Shown here piece by piece: positions 54,671-63,855 of a stretch of 64,000 nt of DNA. The position numbers and the translations under genes were made by a program. Position 1 is the stretch's first letter; each line of letters starts with the position of its first letter. The DNA comes from Aggregatilinea lenta (lineage in GTDB: Bacteria; Chloroflexota; Anaerolineae; Aggregatilineales; Aggregatilineaceae): the NCBI RefSeq assembly GCF_003569045.1, contig NZ_BFCB01000003.1, positions 2,604,001-2,668,000 of the forward strand, in the 5' to 3' direction. The notes beneath the pieces were generated by a model, which was not told where the DNA came from, made no database searches, and worked only from the letters and a program-made list of their open reading frames with translations.

Positions 54671-56707
54671 ATGTTTTCATCGCTCTCGACGCTGTCCTTC
54701 CTGACCCCGCTGGCGCTGGCCCTGGCCGCGCTGGCGATCCCGATCATTCTGCTGTACATGCTGCGCCTGCGCCGCACGGAGATGCAGGTGTCGAGCACGT
54801 TCCTGTGGCAGCAGCTGGTGCGGGACCGGGAGGCAAACGCGCCGTGGCAGAAGCTGCGTTTTAGCTGGCTGCTCATCCTGCAACTGCTGATCCTGGCGGC
54901 GCTGGTGCTGGCCCTGGCGCGTCCGTTCGTGGAGGTCAAGACGATCACCACCGGGCGGATTGTGCTGTTGCTGGACGCGTCCGCGAGCATGACCGCCACG
55001 GACGTAGAGCCGAGCCGCTTCGCCGCCGCACGCGAGGTTGCGCTGAGCATCGTGGACACGCTGGGGCCGGACGACACGATGACAGTGATCCGCGTGGGTG
55101 ATGTGCCGGAAGTGCTGGCCGCAGCTTCGCGCGATCGGCTGGTGCTGCGGGACGCGATCGAGTCCGCGGAGGCGGGCGCGGTCAGCGCGGACTGGCAGGC
55201 GGCACTCACGTTGGCGGCGTCGGGTGGGGTCGGCGTGGACGCGCTGAAGGTTGTGCTGGTTAGCGACGGCGGCCTGCCCGCCGATCTGCCGCCGATCCCC
55301 GGCGACCTGCGCTTTGTGCCCGTTGGACGGTCGAGCGCCAATCTCGCGATCTCGGCGCTGGCGGTGGGCAGCCTGCCGGGGGACTCCCCGCAGTTGTTCA
55401 TGCGTATTACGAATTATGGTGACGCGGCGATGGACGTGATCGCAGACCTGCGGCTGGACGGCAGCCAGTCGATTTACTGGGCCTACCGCTACACCGTGCC
55501 CGCGCAGGGCCACGTGGACATCAACGACGTGGCGCTGCCGGAAGATTTCGAGACGCTCACCGCCGCGCTGACGCTGCCTGCCGGGACGAGAGAGCGCGAC
55601 TATCTGGGGGTGGATGACGTCGCGTATGCCGTGCGCGATCAGTCCGGTGCGGCGCGCGTGCTGCTGGTCATGCAGGGGGAAAACCTGTTCCTGCGCCAGA
55701 TCTTCCGCAGTCTGCCGGGGGTCCAGTTGGCCGAGGCGCAGTCGCAGGACAGCCTGCCGCAGCAGCCCTTCGACCTGTATGTATTCGATGGTTGGCTGCC
55801 AGGCACGCTGCCGGACGGCGACCTGCTGCTGGTGAATCCGCCTCAGAGCACGGATTTCTTCACGATTGGGGCGGCGCAGGCGGCCAGCGATGGCGTGTCG
55901 GTCAATAGCGACGATCCGCGCATGCAGAACGTCGCGCCCTATGCGGACGGCATCACGCTGCGCCAGGTCCGCCCCTTGAGCGGCATCGGATGGGCGACGG
56001 TGCTGGTGCGCGCGGACGGCCAGCCGATTATCGTCGCCGGGGAGCGCGACAACCAACAGATCGCGCTGCTGGGCTTCGATGCGCGCTACCCCAACACCGA
56101 CCTCGTGCTGCAGCCCGCATGGCCGATTCTGGTCGCGGAACTGGTGAGCTGGTTCTCCCCGGCGCGTGCGATTGACGCGTCGGAGAGCCTGTCGCCGGGC
56201 ATTCCGGTCACGGTGCGCTTCGTGGAGAACGCTAACCGCGCCACGATTGTGCGGCCCAACGGCGCCCAGACGACTATCGATGCTGTAGCCAGCACCGCCG
56301 TCTACGCCGACACGCTCGAATCCGGTGTGTACCGGGTCACGCTGTATGCGGATGACCAGCCGGTGCAGTCTGAGCCGTTTGCGGTGAATCTGTTCGACGC
56401 CGCCGAGAGCAAGATCGCCCCGGTCAGCAGCGTGACGATCGGCACGACGACGATCACGCAGGCTGTGCGCCAGGAAACCGGGCGGCGCGAGTGGTGGCCG
56501 TGGATCGCGGGCCTGGGGCTGCTGCTGCTGCTGGTCGAGTGGTGGCTTTACCACCGCACGCGCCAGCGTTTGCCGCGCGCAACGCTGTCCGGCGGCAGCA
56601 CGACGACGCCCGGCCTGATTGAGCGGATCCGATCGCTGCGCCTGCGCCGCAAGCGCCGTGTTGCCCCGGTTCGACGCGGCCTTGTCGCGAGGCGGAGGGC
56701 GCGATGA
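54671..56707 (+). CDS. BatA-like VWA membrane protein
   Basis: 678 residues. An N-terminal BatA domain with two membrane spans (about 10-30 and 62-82) is followed by a VWA domain with MIDAS DASAS near 101-105 (LLLDASASM). VVLVSDGGLP near 193 is the second VWA strand. Residues about 327-400 are GATase-like (ARVLLVMQGENLFLRQIF) without a catalytic Cys. A C-terminal span (about 610-630) and a basic tail follow. It should be matured by MoxR and work with DUF58. It overlaps the next gene by 4 nt. Confidence 0.85.
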   Translation: MFSSLSTLSFLTPLALALAALAIPIILLYMLRLRRTEMQVSSTFLWQQLVRDREANAPWQKLRFSWLLILQLLILAALVLALARPFVEVKTITTGRIVLLLDASASMTATDVEPSRFAAAREVALSIVDTLGPDDTMTVIRVGDVPEVLAAASRDRLVLRDAIESAEAGAVSADWQAALTLAASGGVGVDALKVVLVSDGGLPADLPPIPGDLRFVPVGRSSANLAISALAVGSLPGDSPQLFMRITNYGDAAMDVIADLRLDGSQSIYWAYRYTVPAQGHVDINDVALPEDFETLTAALTLPAGTRERDYLGVDDVAYAVRDQSGAARVLLVMQGENLFLRQIFRSLPGVQLAEAQSQDSLPQQPFDLYVFDGWLPGTLPDGDLLLVNPPQSTDFFTIGAAQAASDGVSVNSDDPRMQNVAPYADGITLRQVRPLSGIGWATVLVRADGQPIIVAGERDNQQIALLGFDARYPNTDLVLQPAWPILVAELVSWFSPARAIDASESLSPGIPVTVRFVENANRATIVRPNGAQTTIDAVASTAVYADTLESGVYRVTLYADDQPVQSEPFAVNLFDAAESKIAPVSSVTIGTTTITQAVRQETGRREWWPWIAGLGLLLLLVEWWLYHRTRQRLPRATLSGGSTTTPGLIERIRSLRLRRKRRVAPVRRGLVARRRAR

Positions 56708-59640
56708 GCTTCACGAATCCCGGGGCGCTGTGGCTGCTCCTACTGCTGCCGCTTCTGGCGGTCATTGGGTGGCCGCGCGTGACCTATCGCCGCCGCCGTG
56801 ATACGCTCAGCCTTGCCGTGCGCCTGCTGCTGGTCGCCCTGCTGATCGTGGGATTGGCGGGCATCCAGGTGCAGCAGACTGCGGACAACCTCGCAGTGGT
56901 GTTCCTGGTGGACGTGTCGGATAGTGTGACGCCGCAATTGCGCAGCGCGGCGTTCGATTATGTGCGCGAGGCGTCCGCGACAATGGGGCCGCGTGACCAG
57001 GGTGCGGTCGTGTTGTTCGGCGGGAACGCACTGGTCGAGATTCCCATGACCGACCGGTTGGAGCTGGTCCAGGCGGGGGCCGATCCCGTCCGGCTGAACA
57101 CGGATCTGGCCGAGGCGATGCGCCTGGGGCTGGCGCTTTTCCCGGTAGACGCTGCCAAGCGCATGGTGATCCTCAGCGACGGCAAGCAGACGGTCGGTGA
57201 CGCGGCGGAGGTGGCGCGGCTGGCTGCGGCAACAGGCGTGCAGATCGAGGTGGTGCCGCTGGTGGCGCAGGATGCGCCCCAGGCCGAGGCTGGACCGGAG
57301 ATCCTGGTGCGGGATGTAAACGTGCCCGCAACAGTCAACGAGGGCGAGCAGTTCGACTTGACGGCGACGATCTTCAGCAATCGCCCGGATGCCGCCGCCG
57401 AGGTGCGCGTACTGTCGTCGGGCGAGGTGATCGTGCGCCAGGACGTGCAGCTTCAGGCGGGCGAGAACACCTACGTTTTCCCCGATCTCAGCGTGCCAAC
57501 ACCCGGCTTTGTCGACTTCCGCGTCTTGGTTGAACCGCGCGGTGCGGACACGTTCTACCAGAACAATGAGCTGTCGGCCTTTACTGAGGTCACCGGGCCG
57601 CCGCGCGCACTGCTGGTGGCGAGCGACCCGCGTGAGGTGGAATCACTGCAAGCCGCGCTTGAGGAGACGGGCTTGCAGGTGGACGTGCAAGGGCCGCGCG
57701 ACATGCCCGTCGGACTGGCTCCGCTGAGCGCCTACGATAGCATCGTGCTGGCGAACGTCTCCGCGACGGAACTGGGCGTGGACCGGATGCGCTTCCTGCA
57801 GGCGTACGTTCGCGACCTGGGTGGCGGACTGATCGCGATCGGCGGGCCAGATAGCTTCGGCGTCGGCGGCTACTTCGAGACACCGCTGGAAGAGACGCTG
57901 CCGGTCGATATGCGCATCAAAGACCAGCAGCGCATCCCGCAGTTGGCGATGCTGTTCGTGATCGACCGCTCCGGCAGCATGGAGGCGGCCAACGTCAGCG
58001 GCGTATCGAATTTGGAGCTGGCGAAGGAAGCCGTGGTGCGCTCGTTCGACCTGTTGAACAACAACGATCGCACAGGTGTGCTCTCGTTTGACGTTTCGGC
58101 CTATTGGGTGCTGCATCTGCAAGCCGTGGGCGACGAAGCCAACCGCGAGCTTATGCGGGCTGAGGTCGGCGCGCTGCGGCCCGGCGGCGGCACGAACATC
58201 CGGCAAGCGCTGCTGTCGGCGGATCAGGTGCTGCGCAGCGATCCGTCCGCGCTGAAGCACATCATCCTGCTGACGGACGGCGGGGCCGACCAGAGCGGCA
58301 TCCAGGCGGCGGTCGAGCGCATGTACCAGAACTACGGCATTACGACCTCGGTGGTGGCGGTCGGGCGCGATTATGTGCAGTGGCTGGAAGACCTTGCGGC
58401 GGCGGGGCACGGCCAGTTCCATCTGGCGACAGACGTGACGACCATCCCGGCGATCTTCACGTCGGAGACGCTGCTGGCGACGCGCTCGTACATCTTCGAG
58501 GAGGATTTCAGCCCGGCGCTGACGGCGGTTCACCCGATTCTACGCGGCCTGGACAGTGTGCCGCTGCTGCATGGCTACGTGGCGACCTCCCCGAAGGAAA
58601 CCGCGACGGTGATCCTGATCGGGCCGGAAGACGACCCGATCCTGGCCGCGTGGCAGTACGGTCTGGGGCGCTCGGTAGCGTTCACCTCGGATGCATCCTC
58701 GCGCTGGGGCAGTGATTGGGTCGCGTGGGACGGCTATTCGGACTTCTGGAGCCAGGCGGTGCGCTGGACGATCACCGAGGGCGCGGCCAGCAACGTCGAA
58801 ACGCGGGTCGAACAGCGCGGCGAGCAGGCGGTGATTACGGTCGATGCGCGCGATAGCAGCGGCGGCTACCTGAACGGCCTTCAGCTCGACGCGGCGGTGG
58901 TCAGCAGCCAACTGGACACGCTCAATGTCCCGCTGCAGCAGACTGCGCCGGGCCGCTACGAGGCGATGTTCGATCCGGGACAGGAGGGTGCGTATTTCAT
59001 CACCGTAGCCGGGACGCCGCCGGACGGAAGCGACACCGACGGCGGTATCATGCAGTCCACAGGCTGGGTGATGAGCTATTCGGCAGAGTACCGGGTGAAC
59101 ACGGAAGAAAGCGCCGACCAATCGCTGGCGCTGCTCGATCTCATCGCGCGCACGACCGACGGCGCATTGCTGGCGGGCCAGCCCGAGCGGGTCTTCACGC
59201 ACGATTTGCAGCACGAGCGCGCGGCGCGCGCGCTGTGGCCCGCGTTTATCCTGGCGGCGCTGCTGCTGCTGCCGTTCGATATCGCCGCGCGGCGGCTCGT
59301 GATCGGCTCGCGCGGTGTAGAGCGCATGCGCGGCGTCGTGACCGAGGCATTAGGCCGCCGCAACGCCGCCGATTCGCCTGCCACGACAGAGCGCTTCGGT
59401 CGCCTGATGGATGCTAAGGGCCGCGCCCGCGCGGTGCAGCCGATCCCCGACGCACAGGAGCCGCCGAAACCGCCGACGCCTACCATATCGCCCGCTGCCA
59501 GCACGAAACCGTCCGCGCCACCCAGAGCGCCATCTGCTCCGGCAGCGCCCGGAACGTCGCCCGCTGCCGGGGGCAGTCTGGCCTCCCGGTTGATGGAGCG
59601 CCGCCGCTCGACCTCCGAGCGTGACCAGACGGATGACTGA
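56704..59640 (+). CDS. Double-VWA/GATase-like membrane protein
   Basis: 978 residues. Two N-terminal spans (about 8-25 and 36-58) are followed by VWA 1 with VVFLVDVSDSV near 66 (DxSxS), a GATase-like domain about 300-405 (VASDPREVESLQAALE, GGGLIAIGGPDSFG), VWA 2 with FVIDRSGSM near 418-426, then a long beta region. A C-terminal span (about 842-860) precedes a Pro/Ala-rich cytoplasmic tail. Both MIDAS sites look intact. Such proteins are typical of MoxR clusters in Chloroflexota and planctomycetes-like genomes. ATG 56704 overlaps the preceding stop (ATGA). Confidence 0.85.
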   Translation: MSFTNPGALWLLLLLPLLAVIGWPRVTYRRRRDTLSLAVRLLLVALLIVGLAGIQVQQTADNLAVVFLVDVSDSVTPQLRSAAFDYVREASATMGPRDQGAVVLFGGNALVEIPMTDRLELVQAGADPVRLNTDLAEAMRLGLALFPVDAAKRMVILSDGKQTVGDAAEVARLAAATGVQIEVVPLVAQDAPQAEAGPEILVRDVNVPATVNEGEQFDLTATIFSNRPDAAAEVRVLSSGEVIVRQDVQLQAGENTYVFPDLSVPTPGFVDFRVLVEPRGADTFYQNNELSAFTEVTGPPRALLVASDPREVESLQAALEETGLQVDVQGPRDMPVGLAPLSAYDSIVLANVSATELGVDRMRFLQAYVRDLGGGLIAIGGPDSFGVGGYFETPLEETLPVDMRIKDQQRIPQLAMLFVIDRSGSMEAANVSGVSNLELAKEAVVRSFDLLNNNDRTGVLSFDVSAYWVLHLQAVGDEANRELMRAEVGALRPGGGTNIRQALLSADQVLRSDPSALKHIILLTDGGADQSGIQAAVERMYQNYGITTSVVAVGRDYVQWLEDLAAAGHGQFHLATDVTTIPAIFTSETLLATRSYIFEEDFSPALTAVHPILRGLDSVPLLHGYVATSPKETATVILIGPEDDPILAAWQYGLGRSVAFTSDASSRWGSDWVAWDGYSDFWSQAVRWTITEGAASNVETRVEQRGEQAVITVDARDSSGGYLNGLQLDAAVVSSQLDTLNVPLQQTAPGRYEAMFDPGQEGAYFITVAGTPPDGSDTDGGIMQSTGWVMSYSAEYRVNTEESADQSLALLDLIARTTDGALLAGQPERVFTHDLQHERAARALWPAFILAALLLLPFDIAARRLVIGSRGVERMRGVVTEALGRRNAADSPATTERFGRLMDAKGRARAVQPIPDAQEPPKPPTPTISPAASTKPSAPPRAPSAPAAPGTSPAAGGSLASRLMERRRSTSERDQTDD

Positions 59641-59644
59641 CCGC

Positions 59645-60487
59645 ATGACTCGGCCTATCACGCGTTTTTGGGTGCGCCTGCTGCGCGGCTGGCTGTGCGC
59701 GATGGCACTGGTCGGGTGCACGCTGGCGCGCGGTGTCTCCGACGTGGCGACGTCCGTGTCGCCAGTTCCGCCGACGCCCACACGCGCTCCGACCGTGCAG
59801 CCTGAATCCGGCTGGACCGCGATCGCGCCGGGCGTCGAGCGGCGCGACGATCGCGTGACGATGGCCGGCGGTGGGACGTTCACGGCGGTTGTGATCCGGC
59901 TCGATCCGGCGCAGGTGACGTTCCGTGTGCATTACAGCCCCGGCGAGCCGTTGCGCATGGACGAATGGCGCGACCGCCTGGGGGACGCGGCGGTGATCGT
60001 CAACGCCGGGTTCTTCGACGAGAGCGACAACGCGCTGGGGCTGATCGTCAGCGACGGGCAGGCCAGCGGGCAGTCGTTTGCAGGCTTTGGCGGCATGTTC
60101 CAGGTGGACATGGGCAGCGTGCGCGTGCGTTCGCTGGTAGCTGAGCCATATTACGGCGAATCACTGTTGCAGGCGGCGCAGGCGTTCCCGATGTTGGTCG
60201 AGGCGGGCGGCGTGGCCGCGCCGCAGGGCAGCGGCTTCGACGAGGGATCGCGGCGCACAGTGGCGGCCCAGGATCGCAGTGGACGGATTCTGTTCATCGC
60301 CGTGCCGGGCGCGTTCTTGTCATTCGCGGAATTGCAGGCGTGGCTGCTGTCCAGCGATCTCGACCTGAATATCGCCTTCGCGCTGGACGGCGGGCGCTCG
60401 ACCGGGCTGGTGATTCGCGGCGCGGACCCCCAGGTTTTTCCCTCGCTCGATCAGCTTCCCACCGTGATCGCGGCGTACCCTTCATAA
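59645..60487 (+). CDS. Lipoprotein with phosphodiester glycosidase (NAGPA/DUF2233) domain
   Basis: 280 residues. The signal ends in ALVGC (lipobox) and a Pro/Thr linker follows. The globular domain has the family blocks VIVNAGFFDESDNALGLIVSDG (near 113), RRTVAAQDRSGRILFI (near 203) and FALDGGRSTGLVI (near 247-259). It probably hydrolyses a sugar phosphodiester in the envelope, perhaps on a teichoic-like or capsular polymer. ATG 59645 is used; ATG 59633 is equally possible. It ends the operon. Confidence 0.82.
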   Translation: MTRPITRFWVRLLRGWLCAMALVGCTLARGVSDVATSVSPVPPTPTRAPTVQPESGWTAIAPGVERRDDRVTMAGGGTFTAVVIRLDPAQVTFRVHYSPGEPLRMDEWRDRLGDAAVIVNAGFFDESDNALGLIVSDGQASGQSFAGFGGMFQVDMGSVRVRSLVAEPYYGESLLQAAQAFPMLVEAGGVAAPQGSGFDEGSRRTVAAQDRSGRILFIAVPGAFLSFAELQAWLLSSDLDLNIAFALDGGRSTGLVIRGADPQVFPSLDQLPTVIAAYPS

Positions 60488-60508
60488 CGGCAGCGCGCCT
60501 GCTATAAT
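60481..60508 (+). promoter_or_regulatory. Promoter of the class IV aminotransferase gene
   Basis: A perfect TATAAT at 60503-60508 with weak TTCATA at 60481-60486 (16-nt spacer), about 30 nt upstream of the ATG. Confidence 0.55.
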
Positions 60509-60540
60509 TGGAGGGTCTGCTTCAGTGGGGGAGGGTGATA

Positions 60541-61377
60541 ATGCAGCACGCGGATACCATTCCTGTTTCTATTCTTGGCCCTGATGGGCTGTCCCCCGCG
60601 CCATACCGTGTCACGTCGCTCGCCGAAGCGGTCTCGCATGAGCCAGACGGCGTGTATACCGTGGCGCGCACGTACCAGCGCACGCGCGTGCTTCTGCTGG
60701 ACGCACACCTCGACCGCCTGGAAGAATCGGCGCGGCTGGCTGGCATCCCACTGGAGCTGGATCGCGCCCGGCTGCGCGCCGCGCTGCGCGAGCTGATCGA
60801 GACGGCGGGCTATGCGGAGACCAAGTTCCGCATCACCGTGCCGGGAGCCGATCCCGCCCTCCTGTATCTGTCCATCGAGCCGCTTCAGCCGGTCGATCCC
60901 GCGTTGATTGCCAGCGGTGTGACTGTCGCGCTCGTGCCGATCCGGCGCGCGACACCCCCCATCAAGACGACTGCGTGGATGGAACACCGCCGCGATACCC
61001 TCGCCGCGCTGCCGGGCGGCGCGTATGAAGGCGTGATGCAGGACGATCGTGGCTGCCTGCTGGAAGGACTGTCGAGCAACTTCTACGGCGTGCTGGATGG
61101 CATGCTGCATACCGCCGGGGATGGTGTGCTGGCGGGCATCACGCGTAAAGCGATCTTCGACATCGCGCCGGGGATCCTGCCGCTGGACCTCTCGCCAGTG
61201 TGCCGCGACGATATTACGCGGCTGTCCGAGGCGATGATCACCAGCAGCGGGCGCGGCGTGGTGCCGGTCACGCGGATCGATGATCAGCCGGTTGGCGACG
61301 GGCGCGTGGGGCCGCTGGTGACCGCGTTACGCGAAGGCTACGGCGCCTGGATGGACGCACACGCGGAACCGATCTGA
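60541..61377 (+). CDS. Class IV (branched-chain/ADC-lyase type) PLP aminotransferase
   Basis: 278 residues. IKTTAWMEHRR near 141-151 carries the PLP lysine. LLEGLSSNFYGVLDG near 176-190 and VLAGITRKAIF near 200-210 are the family signature (EGxxSNxF, GITR). It could act on branched-chain amino acids, D-amino acids or as 4-amino-4-deoxychorismate lyase; the sequence does not decide. A strong ribosome site GGGGAGGG precedes ATG 60541. It is convergent with a ketol-acid-reductoisomerase-like gene. Confidence 0.85.
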   Translation: MQHADTIPVSILGPDGLSPAPYRVTSLAEAVSHEPDGVYTVARTYQRTRVLLLDAHLDRLEESARLAGIPLELDRARLRAALRELIETAGYAETKFRITVPGADPALLYLSIEPLQPVDPALIASGVTVALVPIRRATPPIKTTAWMEHRRDTLAALPGGAYEGVMQDDRGCLLEGLSSNFYGVLDGMLHTAGDGVLAGITRKAIFDIAPGILPLDLSPVCRDDITRLSEAMITSSGRGVVPVTRIDDQPVGDGRVGPLVTALREGYGAWMDAHAEPI

Positions 61378-61384
61378 TTCGCTG

Positions 61385-62386
61385 CTAGAGCGCCTCGCCG
61401 TCGTCGGCGTGCAGCTCGTCCAGGACATCGCGCTCATACTGCCAGAACGGCATGCTCGACAGGCGGCGGCGCAGCGCTTCGAGGCGCGGGTAGCCGTCGG
61501 CAAATTCGGCGGCCCATTCTTGCGCGAAGTTGCCATGACGGATCGAATCGAGGATCGTCTCCATTTGCCGGGTCAGCTTCACCTCTTTGAAGCGCTCAAT
61601 GCGCGACAGCGTGCCGTACTGGTGCGTCAACGAGTGCATTTCCATGCTGGGCAGAATGCCCTTTTCGGCCCATTTGGAGATGATGTAACCCAGCTCGCCG
61701 GAGAGGTAGAGGCTGGTAAAGATCGCCTCTGGGGGGAATCCCTCGCGGTTGAGCACGTCGATGGCCGTTTGCAGCACACTGTGGATGGCGGGCATCAATG
61801 CCTGCTGGCAGAACAGGTCAAGCTCGGTTTCCTGCTGGAAGGTCATCTCGATCGCGCCGCGATGCAGCGCGCCGAGCGCCTTAGCGATGGCCAGCACGCG
61901 CGGCCATGCTTGTCCGGAAGCGTCCTGGGCGACGGCTACGAAGCTGGGGAAGCCGCTCCCGGCGACGTAGCCGTCACGCACCGCCGCACCCACGGTCTGC
62001 GGCGCAATAAGCACGATATCCACGAACGGCGGCGGCTCGATAAAGCCGAAGGTGATGTTGTAGCCGGAGGCAAAGACGAGCGTGTCGCCGGGTTTGAGGT
62101 AGGGGGCGATCTCAACGAGATAGATCTGCGGGGCCAGCTCGTCGGGCACCATGACCAGGATCAGGTTCGAGCGCGCGGTCGCGTCGGCGATGGAGACTAC
62201 TTCGAACCCGTCGCGGTAGGCGTGCACGGCGTAGGTATCCTGCGGATTGCCGATCAGCACCGGGAACGCGCTGTCGCGCAGATTGAGTGCCATCGGCCTG
62301 CCGAGGTTGCCATAGCCCAACACGGTGATTTGCTTGTCGGTCAGCAGACCGAGGTTGGCGTCTGCGTCGCGGTAGATGACGGCCAT
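61385..62386 (-). CDS. Ketol-acid reductoisomerase (IlvC)-like protein with altered active site
   Basis: 333 residues from ATG 62386. The N-terminal GYGNLGRPMALNLRDS (near 24-39) is the KARI NADPH site and GYNITFGFIEPPPFVDIVLIAPQ (near 108-130) follows the family. But the residue at the catalytic His (AHG) is Ser107, the Lys of APK is Gln130, and the ETDLFGEQ motif reads ETELDLFCQQ, with Asp190 kept and Glu replaced by Gln194. The second acidic pair (AYFExxHE) is not conserved. Alignment is by eye. It is probably a paralogue with a different reaction or a non-catalytic role. Upstream AAGGA is about 10 nt from ATG. Confidence 0.7.
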   Translation of the reverse strand: MAVIYRDADANLGLLTDKQITVLGYGNLGRPMALNLRDSAFPVLIGNPQDTYAVHAYRDGFEVVSIADATARSNLILVMVPDELAPQIYLVEIAPYLKPGDTLVFASGYNITFGFIEPPPFVDIVLIAPQTVGAAVRDGYVAGSGFPSFVAVAQDASGQAWPRVLAIAKALGALHRGAIEMTFQQETELDLFCQQALMPAIHSVLQTAIDVLNREGFPPEAIFTSLYLSGELGYIISKWAEKGILPSMEMHSLTHQYGTLSRIERFKEVKLTRQMETILDSIRHGNFAQEWAAEFADGYPRLEALRRRLSSMPFWQYERDVLDELHADDGEAL

Positions 62387-62455
62387 AGTGTAATTTGTCC
62401 TTCCGGTGGTCGGGTTACGGGCGGGAGCCGGTTGCACTGCGCGGATCGTACGCGC

Positions 62456-62461
62456 ATTCTA
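62456..62461 (-). promoter_or_regulatory. Putative -10 of the IlvC-like gene
   Basis: Minus-strand TAGAAT at 62461-62456 with a weak TGGTCG about 17 nt upstream. ACAAGTT repeats at 62497-62503 and 62507-62513 (10 bp apart) lie just beyond and could be a regulator site. Confidence 0.35.
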
Positions 62462-62640
62462 GCCCGTCCGCGCTTTCCCGACCAGTACGGATTACGACAA
62501 GTTACAACAAGTTGCTACGGGGACGGCTGCAAGAGAAAGGGGGCATGGTGAGTTTCTCCATACTGCGCAACAACAGACGGCGGTTTGCGTATATCATAGT
62601 GGGTAGGGTCCAACTAACGCAGCTTCACCAGGTAGGGTAA

Positions 62641-63237
62641 GTGACTGTGAGCGAGCAAAACGAGCCCCTGTTGGTGCAGCGGACGCTTGCAGGCGATCAG
62701 CAAGCCTTCGGGGAGCTTGTGCAACGGTACGAGCGCGATGTGTTTAACCTGGCATATCGCATGTTGAACGAGCGGACCGAGGCGGAGGATGCCGCGCAGG
62801 AAGCGTTTTTGCGCGCCTATGCAAATCTGGAGCGCTACGATCCTGACCGGTCGTTCAAGACGTGGATTCTGTCGATCACGTCCAATCACTGTATCGACCG
62901 GCTGCGGCGGCGAAGACTGGTTTGGCTTTCGTTGGAAGAAGAGCCGATGATGCCGCACCCGGCCCTGACCAGTGACATTCCCGGACCCGAAGAAGCGGCG
63001 CTGACGAATGAACGTAACGTGTTGGTCCAGGGACTGCTGGACGACTTGAATCCCGATTATCGGCTTGCCGTGGTACTGCGCTACTGGTATGACCTGTCCT
63101 ATGCGGAAATTGCCGAAATGCTCGACACGACCGAAAGTGCGGTCAAAAGCCGGTTATTCCGTGCGCGGCAAGCCCTCGCCGAACATCTCGACGCGCAGCC
63201 CGCGTCGGCGCTCAATGTGGCAGTGGAAGGCTCTTAA
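62641..63237 (+). CDS. ECF-type RNA polymerase sigma factor
   Basis: 198 residues. Region 2 is present as FGELVQRYERDVFNLAYRMLN with EDAAQEAFLRAY and the FKTWILSITSNHCIDRLRRRR stretch (near 72-92). Region 4 is LNPDYRLAVVLRYWYDLSYAEIAEMLDTTESAVKSRLFRARQAL. No region 1.1 or 3 is seen, so it is an ECF (sigma-E/W-like) factor. GTG 62641 has GTAGGG close upstream; GTG 62647 is an alternative. The next gene starts on its stop (TAATG), so they are coupled. Confidence 0.92.
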   Translation: MTVSEQNEPLLVQRTLAGDQQAFGELVQRYERDVFNLAYRMLNERTEAEDAAQEAFLRAYANLERYDPDRSFKTWILSITSNHCIDRLRRRRLVWLSLEEEPMMPHPALTSDIPGPEEAALTNERNVLVQGLLDDLNPDYRLAVVLRYWYDLSYAEIAEMLDTTESAVKSRLFRARQALAEHLDAQPASALNVAVEGS

Positions 63238-63797
63238 TGGTGAACGATCCGTCGAACTTGCAACACCGGATGAATCAGGCGCTCGATCAGGCGTTGCCCG
63301 AAGAGGAAGTCGAACGGCTTCGGGAACAGCTCGCCGCGTCAAGCGGCAACTCCGAGCAGTGGCAGCGTATGCAGCAGGTGGACCAGCTGATGCGCACCAC
63401 GCCGCTCGTAAGGCCGTCGCAGGGTTTCGCGGCGCGTGTAATGGCGGCCATCGAGCGCTTGCGGCTCGACGAGTTAGCCGACCGGCAGATCAGCGTTGGC
63501 GTGGCCCTGGGTCTGATGGCCGCGGCGCTGCTGACCATCCCGTTTCTATCGGTGGTGCTGATCATGCTGGTCAGTACGTTGAGCAGCCCCGCGACGGTCA
63601 CGGCGCTGTTCCAGGGCGTTACGTCCGGCACGAGCTACGCGATCGATCTGGTGGCCGATCTGCTGAAGGTGATGCGCGATCTGGTCACCGATACGCCCAT
63701 GGTACCCGCGTTGCTGACGACGATGATTCCACTGGGCATGGTATGGGCGTGGCTGTTGTGGTATCTGTCCGGGCGTCCGGGCATGAAAACGGATTAG
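63237..63797 (+). CDS. Membrane anti-sigma-like protein without zinc ligands
   Basis: 186 residues. A helical N-terminal half (about 1-75) is rich in Gln and Glu. Membrane spans lie near 86-120 and 150-175. The position, overlapping the ECF sigma gene by 1 nt, is that of an anti-sigma factor, but the HxxxCxxC motif of zinc anti-sigmas is absent and there is no Cys. Sigma binding is therefore an inference from context. Confidence 0.6.
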   Translation: MVNDPSNLQHRMNQALDQALPEEEVERLREQLAASSGNSEQWQRMQQVDQLMRTTPLVRPSQGFAARVMAAIERLRLDELADRQISVGVALGLMAAALLTIPFLSVVLIMLVSTLSSPATVTALFQGVTSGTSYAIDLVADLLKVMRDLVTDTPMVPALLTTMIPLGMVWAWLLWYLSGRPGMKTD

Positions 63798-63855
63798 CGG
63801 CGCGCCGGGGGCGGAGTTTGTGCGTGCTTACGGGTGGAAATGAGCTGGTAACGAC

